Assembly: GCA_030550695.1 (NCBI GenBank)
Contig: JAUQOX010000091.1
Coordinates: 1 to 10,684 of the forward strand
Source: Gemmatimonadota bacterium
GTDB lineage: Bacteria; Gemmatimonadota; Gemmatimonadetes; Longimicrobiales; Gaopeijiaceae
Length of the DNA: 10,684 nt
Direction: 5' to 3'
Under the pieces are notes generated by a model. The model was not told the DNA's origin. It did not search any database and worked only from the letters and a program-made list of their open reading frames with translations. The position numbers and the translations under genes were made by a program. This document shows, one piece after another, positions 7,054-10,684 of the stretch. Position 1 is the stretch's first letter; each line of letters opens with the position of its first letter.

Positions 7054-7086
7054 GGGGGTAGGGGGTACGAGGGGTGGGGAAGGGGG
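7054..7086 (+). promoter_or_regulatory. G-quadruplex motif upstream of GAF gene
   Basis: Five G-tracts occur in 33 bases on the plus (non-template) strand: G5-TA-G5-TACGA-G4-T-G4-AA-G5. Four tracts of at least four Gs with loops of one to five bases meet the usual intramolecular quadruplex pattern and could stack four tetrads. The motif lies about 165 bases before the GAF start, so it may act in promoter DNA or in the mRNA leader. Folding is predicted from pattern only. Confidence 0.5.
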
Positions 7087-7143
7087 TCCGGTGCCTCTTG
7101 CCGGCCCCGGTGCCCAGGGCCTTTGTCCAGGATTCCCTGCCTG

Positions 7144-7166
7144 GCAAGCGGGGCATGGCCCCTTGC
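7144..7166 (+). promoter_or_regulatory. Bulged hairpin in GAF gene leader
   Basis: GCAA (7144-7147) and GGGGC (7150-7154) pair with GCCCC (7158-7162) and TTGC (7163-7166), giving nine base pairs with a two-base bulge and a three-base ATG loop. It is 85 bases before the GAF start codon. Function unknown. Confidence 0.35.
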
Positions 7167-7250
7167 TTCCCGACCTTCCCTTGCATTACTTGAAGGGCTG
7201 TTGCCCAAGGCCCTCGCGGCCCCGATTCACCCGACACCGGAAGGACTCGA

Positions 7251-7721
7251 ATGCTCGATACCACGAAGCTCGTCAGCGAGCTACAGGAGATGAGGGAGGA
7301 CGGCTACCGCTCCGACGCCCTGTTGCGCTATGCGGTGCGCACCCTCAAGGGAGCCGACGACCGTTTGGACTGGGTGGGGGTCTATCTGTTGGACAACGAG
7401 GGTAAGGAACTCTGGCTCCACAACTACCTGGGGCCCCGGACGGAACACGCCAAGATTCCTGTGGGACAGGGGGTTTGCGGCACGGCGGTGGCGGAGAAAC
7501 GGAACATCAACGTCCACGACGCTTCGGAGTTCAAGGCCTTCCTCGCGGACAACCCCTCCATCTCTTCCGAGCTGGTGGTCCTCATCCAGGCCGGGGACCA
7601 GGTGTTCGGCGTTCTCAACCTGGAGTCCATGGAGCCGGCGGCCTTTTCCGATGCGGATGAGGCCTCCCTCCGCCCGGTGGCGGACAAGCTGGCGGAGCAA
7701 TTGGCCTCGGAAAAGCGTTAG
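7251..7721 (+). CDS. GAF domain protein, fRMsr-like without catalytic Cys
   Basis: A 156-residue single GAF domain, predicted cytosolic. The sequence follows the free-methionine-(R)-sulfoxide reductase (MsrC/fRMsr) pattern: WVGVYLL (41-47), the loop ending IPVGQGVCGTAVA (69-81), then SELVVLI and GVLNLES (120-126). In E. coli MsrC the redox cysteines are numbered 84, 94 and 118. By spacing, C94 matches C76 here, C84 matches H66, and the nucleophile C118 matches D100. C76 is the only cysteine in the protein. I therefore call it a GAF sensor or ligand-binding protein derived from the reductase fold, not an active reductase. The ATG at 7251 has GGAAGG six bases ahead. The hydrolase gene follows 75 bases after the stop, in the same frame, so co-transcription is likely. 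Confidence 0.85.
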   Translation: MLDTTKLVSELQEMREDGYRSDALLRYAVRTLKGADDRLDWVGVYLLDNEGKELWLHNYLGPRTEHAKIPVGQGVCGTAVAEKRNINVHDASEFKAFLADNPSISSELVVLIQAGDQVFGVLNLESMEPAAFSDADEASLRPVADKLAEQLASEKR

Positions 7722-7735
7722 GCTTTCCTCCCGCC

Positions 7736-7761
7736 CCCCGGCCGGGCTTCCCCGGCCGGGG
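7736..7761 (+). terminator. 11-bp GC hairpin after GAF gene
   Basis: CCCCGGCCGGG (7736-7746) and CCCGGCCGGGG (7751-7761) are exact reverse complements around a CTTC loop, an uninterrupted 11-bp all-GC stem. It begins 14 bases after the GAF stop and ends 35 bases before the hydrolase start. No T-run follows. It may be a U-poor terminator, a 3'-end stabiliser or an element setting the expression ratio of the two genes. The structure is certain from the sequence; the role is not. Confidence 0.5.
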
Positions 7762-7796
7762 CATGGACTTTCGGCCCGGCGGCCCCCTTTGGCGCC

Positions 7797-8678
7797 TTGA
7801 CCCGTCGGCTTCTTCCCCGTTTCCTCGTTGCCCCCAACGCCGGTCCCTTTACCCTGGACGGGACCCGCACCTACCTGGTGGGAGACCGAGTCTTGGTCAT
7901 CTTGGACCCCGGCCCCACCCATTCCGGCCATCGGGAGGCCCTGATCCGGGCTTCGGAAGGGGCTCGGGAGGTCCGGATTGTTCTGACCCACGCCCACAGT
8001 GACCACTCCGCCCTGGGCTCGAGCCTGGCGGCGGCCCTCGGAGCCCCCGTCTTCGGACCGCCCTCCGCGGCGGCAACGCTGGAAGCCGTTCCCCCCGCAG
8101 AGGGAAGTTCGGAGCCCGGCGACGGCATGGGGGCCGAGTCGGCGGCGTCTGGCCGACCTGCGGCGGCCATGCCCCCTTTCCGCGCCCTGGAGGAGGGGGA
8201 CCGGATCCCCACCGATTGGGGGGAGCTGGTGGCCGTAGCCACTCCCGGACACACCCGCGATCACCTGGCCTTCTGGTGGCCCCGAGGGGATGCGCTCTTC
8301 GTCGGGGATCTCCTCCTTGGGGAAGGCTCCACCACTTGGTTGGGAGAGTACCGGGGGTGCGTCGCGGATTACCTGGACTCCCTGGCCAAAGTGAAGAAGT
8401 TCCGGGTGAAGACCTTGTACCCGTCCCACGGGCCTCCCCTGGAGGATCCTGACGAGGCCGTGGACCGCTTCGTGGGGCATCGCCTCCACCGCCTGGCCCA
8501 GCTCAGGGAGGCGTTGAGCCGCAACCCCCAGGCAGGGGTGGAGGATCTGGTCCGTGCCGTGTACGGCATGAATCTGCCTCCCAAGCTGGAAGAAGCAGCC
8601 CGAGCGTCGGTGGAGGTCATGCTCCACCATATCGCTCGGGAAGGGGGGGGTGCTGCGGGCTTCCGGAGCAAAGGGTGA
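7797..8678 (+). CDS. LACTB2-like metallo-beta-lactamase fold hydrolase
   Basis: Predicted cytosolic zinc hydrolase, 293 residues, resembling LACTB2 (an endoribonuclease in mitochondria) and related hydroxyacylglutathione-hydrolase-like proteins. Metal ligands are visible: HAHSDH (65-70), H152 in TPGHT, D171 in FVGDLLLGEGSTT and H211 in YPSHGPP. The family's N-terminal APNAGPFTLDGT segment and ILDPGPTHSG are present. Residues about 225-285 fit the C-terminal winged-helix domain of this family. A proline-, glycine- and serine-rich insert of about 30 residues (97-126) lies between the metal motifs. The TTG at 7797 is the only reasonable start, since the frame is open to the GAF stop with no ATG or GTG; its ribosome site is weak, so translation may depend on coupling. 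It converges with the TPR gene. Substrate (RNA or thioester) cannot be told from the sequence. Confidence 0.88.
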   Translation: MTRRLLPRFLVAPNAGPFTLDGTRTYLVGDRVLVILDPGPTHSGHREALIRASEGAREVRIVLTHAHSDHSALGSSLAAALGAPVFGPPSAAATLEAVPPAEGSSEPGDGMGAESAASGRPAAAMPPFRALEEGDRIPTDWGELVAVATPGHTRDHLAFWWPRGDALFVGDLLLGEGSTTWLGEYRGCVADYLDSLAKVKKFRVKTLYPSHGPPLEDPDEAVDRFVGHRLHRLAQLREALSRNPQAGVEDLVRAVYGMNLPPKLEEAARASVEVMLHHIAREGGGAAGFRSKG

Positions 8679-8743
8679 ATCCCCCAAGGCGCCCCCTGTC
8701 CGAGCCACGCTCCAGGAAGAAGGCTCTCAGCCCCCTATTTCCC

Positions 8744-9472
8744 TCACCTGCCCAAGTACTTACGCGCCGTTTCGTTGTCGGGATACAGGATCAGGACGTC
8801 TTCGAACAGGCGCTTGGCCTCCGCCTTGTCGCCCCGGGCGTCCTGGATGAGGGCCAGCTCCACCAGGTAGTACATATCGGTAGGGTAAGCGCTGGTCATC
8901 TTCAGGGCGATCTGGTAGGCCGGCTCGAGCTTCTTCTGGTTCCGGAGAGCGATGATCAGGCGGAGATTGCCGTAATAGTTGTAATGGTCTACGCTCACGA
9001 TCTGGTAGGCCAGGGCCTCGGCTTCGGCCCAACGCTCCTGGGCCAGGAGGGGCAGGAGCCGGCCGAGCTTGGGCTCCAAGGAGTACGGCATGGCCGTGCC
9101 GGCCACCTCATAGTGGGCGATGGCGTTGTTGAAGTTGCCGTTCAGGTAGAAGAGCCATCCCATGCGCAGGTTCACGGTATAGCCGTTGGGATAGGCTTCA
9201 TAGACGGGCGCCAGGGCTCGGATGGCCTCCTGGTACCGTTGCGCCTTTTCCATTTCGAAGGAACGCTTGTAGGCACCGGCAATGTCCAGCTCTTGGGCCG
9301 AGGAGCTTTGGGGTAGGACACCCCCTGCCAGAAAGGGGAGAACCAAGACAAGGGCTGGACCTACCCGATGACGCCCCCTGCCCCCGGACCGCACCAAGGG
9401 GCTGCCGACTCTGTCCAACCCATCCTGGGAGACCCCGAACCTGCCTCCGGTATAGGCTTTGTGGTGTTCCAT
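8744..9472 (-). CDS. Secreted tetratricopeptide-repeat protein
   Basis: A 242-residue exported protein. A hydrophobic signal segment at about 39-52 ends in SSSAQ near residue 60, followed by tandem TPR-like helical pairs from about 63 to 236. Conserved spots include AIRALAPVYEAYPN (83-96), LRMGWLFYLNGNFNNAIAHYE (102-122), AYQIALKMTSAYP, and AEAKRLFEDVLILYPDN near the end. TPRs act as protein-binding scaffolds, here probably in the periplasm. The stretch before the signal is unusually long (about 38 residues) and basic. The ATG at 9472 is supported by AGGAAAAGGA overlapping the stop codon of the preceding gene, with an 11-base gap, so it is almost certainly co-transcribed and coupled to the barrel gene. 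The frame is open further upstream, where it overlaps the barrel coding sequence; that part is not used. Partner and function are unknown. Confidence 0.82.
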   Translation of the reverse strand: MEHHKAYTGGRFGVSQDGLDRVGSPLVRSGGRGRHRVGPALVLVLPFLAGGVLPQSSSAQELDIAGAYKRSFEMEKAQRYQEAIRALAPVYEAYPNGYTVNLRMGWLFYLNGNFNNAIAHYEVAGTAMPYSLEPKLGRLLPLLAQERWAEAEALAYQIVSVDHYNYYGNLRLIIALRNQKKLEPAYQIALKMTSAYPTDMYYLVELALIQDARGDKAEAKRLFEDVLILYPDNETARKYLGR

Positions 9473-9483
9473 GGTTCCTTTTC

Positions 9484-10449
9484 CTACAACGTAAGGCCGA
9501 AAGAAACCGCCAGCGTGCGGGTCCAAGCATTGCTTCCCGGCCCAAGGTCTTCGAACCGCTCGAGGTACAGTCCGGCGGACGCCGCCGCTTTGGGGGAAAG
9601 GAGCCAACGGATTCCTCCCCCAAAGCCCCCGGTGTGTCGCTCGGCGACGTTGAAGACCAAGAATCCGCCCTGTCGGACAGCGAAGGCCTGTTCGCCGCCC
9701 CATCCGAATCCGCTCACCGTCCATGGGCCCGAGCTCAGGGAGATCGAACCTTCTCCCGACAGAAAGGAACGGTTACCGAGACCCACGTCGTCGGAGAGGC
9801 TGATGGAATACCCCCGAGCCACCCCGCTGAGGTACGTCTCACCTGGGGAGAGCCGGGTGGTAAATCCGACCGAAGGAGCCACTTGTACCACGTTCAAGCC
9901 CGCCCCGTAGTCGGGGTAGGCGGAAAAGGCTGCTTCCACCCCAGCGCTCCAGACACCTACCCGGTAGGCGCTGGCGCCGCCGAAGACCACGACGCCCCCG
10001 TCGGTGCTGGTAGGGTCGTTGTTCAAGATCAGGTGGGCTCCCGCCCGAGCACTGCCCCTGGGCCAAAAATGACTATACGCGCCGGCAAGGTCGTGCTGCT
10101 CCAGGACATACCCGCTCCGGTATTCGATTCGGGTCCGAGCTACCCCGGCCTCCACCAGATGCTTCCAGCGGGCACCGAACGTGCCGTAGAATCCGCCCGT
10201 ATAGCCGCTGCTCTTTACCTGGGATTCCAGGTAGGAAAAGGAGGAGCCGTAAAAGAGGAGGTCCCACTGCGTCTGGCCGGCCACAACTTGGTAAGGAGCC
10301 GGCAAGACGAGGCCGAAGGCCAAAAGGAGAAGGACGTCGGGAGGGGGGCGGCGGCAAGACCTTTTTCCCCCGAACCCATCCCATGAACGCCCCGCCGAGG
10401 CCTGAAGCCCGCTAGGCCAGGGTATCCCGCTCTTAAGCTCTCTGCTCAT
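9484..10449 (-). CDS. Predicted outer-membrane beta-barrel protein
   Basis: A 321-residue protein with a long N-region (1-38), a hydrophobic signal core (39-50, DVLLLLAFGLVLP) and a likely cleavage after VVA near residue 57. The mature part of about 260 residues shows alternating polar/hydrophobic strands rich in Gly, Tyr, Phe and Ser, such as GGFYGTFGARW, GVWSAGVEAAFSAY and the last strand TLAVSFGLTL. This is typical of an outer-membrane barrel of perhaps 12 strands. The final residue is Leu rather than the common Phe. A YaiO-type barrel is one possibility, weakly held, because YaiO-like barrels are often linked with TPRs. The ATG at 10449 has GGAGAG five bases ahead and overlaps the upstream gene by 17 bases, implying translational coupling. 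I do not recognise a specific function. Confidence 0.75.
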   Translation of the reverse strand: MSRELKSGIPWPSGLQASAGRSWDGFGGKRSCRRPPPDVLLLLAFGLVLPAPYQVVAGQTQWDLLFYGSSFSYLESQVKSSGYTGGFYGTFGARWKHLVEAGVARTRIEYRSGYVLEQHDLAGAYSHFWPRGSARAGAHLILNNDPTSTDGGVVVFGGASAYRVGVWSAGVEAAFSAYPDYGAGLNVVQVAPSVGFTTRLSPGETYLSGVARGYSISLSDDVGLGNRSFLSGEGSISLSSGPWTVSGFGWGGEQAFAVRQGGFLVFNVAERHTGGFGGGIRWLLSPKAAASAGLYLERFEDLGPGSNAWTRTLAVSFGLTL

Positions 10450-10684
10450 CGATTCTCTCCATGACCATGGAGCCGATTTGCACGACTCGGAACCCCCGGA
10501 AGGGATGGAGCTCCACCCGACTGACCCACTCCCCCCTCAAGAGTCCGGAAGCCACCCGACCCACGATGGTGGTTTCGTCTTCGAAGTGCAGGTTCACCTT
10601 CACCGTTCCCAGTTGCGGCCAGAACCACCGCCCCAGCCGCACGAGCTCCCGCCGCACCCCCGCCGTCACCACACCAGAAGGCGC
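10433..10684 (-). CDS. Unrecognised protein, cut by window edge
   Basis: The frame is open to the right edge of the window and ends at a TAA at 10433-10435. About 83 residues are visible. A GTG at 10672 could be the start (79 residues), but no ribosome-binding site is visible in the 12 bases beyond it, so the gene probably begins outside. The visible part has a basic stretch (VRRELVRLGRWFWP), then beta-rich sequence (GTVKVNLHFEDETTIVGRV, then RVELHPFRGFRVVQIG) and an acidic helix MERIDEQ at the end. No signal peptide or membrane segment is evident. The last 17 bases overlap the barrel gene's start. I do not recognise the family; its reality rests on the overlap, the barrel gene's ribosome site inside it and coherent protein-like composition. 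Confidence 0.6.
   Translation of the reverse strand, partial: APSGVVTAGVRRELVRLGRWFWPQLGTVKVNLHFEDETTIVGRVASGLLRGEWVSRVELHPFRGFRVVQIGSMVMERIDEQRA

Larger units (their letters stand above)
6927..7250 (+). other. Structured non-coding gap before the GAF gene
   Basis: A 324-base stretch with no credible gene. It holds, in order: a UUCG-capped imperfect stem (6957-6972), a terminator-like stem with a five-T run (6980-7011), a 9-bp inverted repeat (7009-7042), a five-tract G-quadruplex motif (7054-7086), an 8-bp direct repeat CCGGTGCC (7088-7095 and 7107-7114) and a bulged hairpin (7144-7166). A frame on the plus strand running into the GAF gene shows no recognisable protein. This density of structure exceeds that of the other gaps in the window. 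I found no convincing promoter hexamers. Confidence 0.6.

Noticed and set aside
7281..8708. Open frame of 475 codons on the minus strand across the GAF and hydrolase genes
   Set aside because: Antisense shadow of two recognised genes; no recognisable domain in its translation.
8702..8726. GAGCC/GGCTC stem between the convergent hydrolase and TPR genes as terminator
   Set aside because: Only five pairs with a 15-base loop and no T-run.
1..10684. Mobile element, phage, CRISPR array or tRNA
   Set aside because: No transposase, integrase, regularly spaced repeat or tRNA-like cloverleaf was seen; the content is mainly housekeeping and envelope genes.

Overview
The window is GC-rich and densely coded, with short gaps and start codons that include GTG and TTG as well as ATG. 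It looks like the chromosome of a GC-rich bacterium. A predicted outer-membrane beta-barrel with a signal peptide argues for a diderm (Gram-negative type) cell. The long form of IspH, the LACTB2-like hydrolase and the overall style would fit Acidobacteriota, Gemmatimonadota or a similar uncultured lineage, but this is inference; nothing seen fixes the taxon. I see no rRNA, tRNA, CRISPR array, insertion sequence or phage gene.

Layout. 1-1803, minus strand: a two-gene cluster, lemA followed by an MJ1255/MurG-like glycosyltransferase. 1804-2042: divergent intergenic region with GC hairpins. 2043-4172, plus strand: a stand-alone dihydrolipoamide dehydrogenase (lpd, GTG start), then a MarR-family regulator (TTG start). 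A dyad and a probable terminator lie between them. 4288-5529, minus: long-form ispH, convergent with marR. 5530-5858: divergent gap. 5859-8678, plus: an M42 metallo-aminopeptidase, a 324-base structured gap, a GAF-domain protein, then a LACTB2-like metallo-beta-lactamase-fold hydrolase. 8744-10684, minus: a compact operon of an unrecognised protein cut by the window edge, a predicted beta-barrel outer-membrane protein whose start overlaps it, and a secreted tetratricopeptide-repeat protein 11 bases further on.

How they work together. Most genes are housekeeping: lipoamide redox chemistry, MEP isoprenoid synthesis, peptide trimming and RNA or thioester hydrolysis. No mobile-element cargo is evident. 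The least explained parts are four. (1) The barrel/TPR/unknown operon is tightly coupled and matches no pathway I can name. (2) The GAF protein has the frame of free-methionine-(R)-sulfoxide reductase, but two of its three redox cysteines, including the nucleophile, are replaced. (3) The leader of the GAF gene carries a five-tract G-quadruplex motif, a 9-bp inverted repeat and a bulged hairpin. (4) An 11-bp all-GC hairpin sits between the GAF and hydrolase genes, which share a reading frame.
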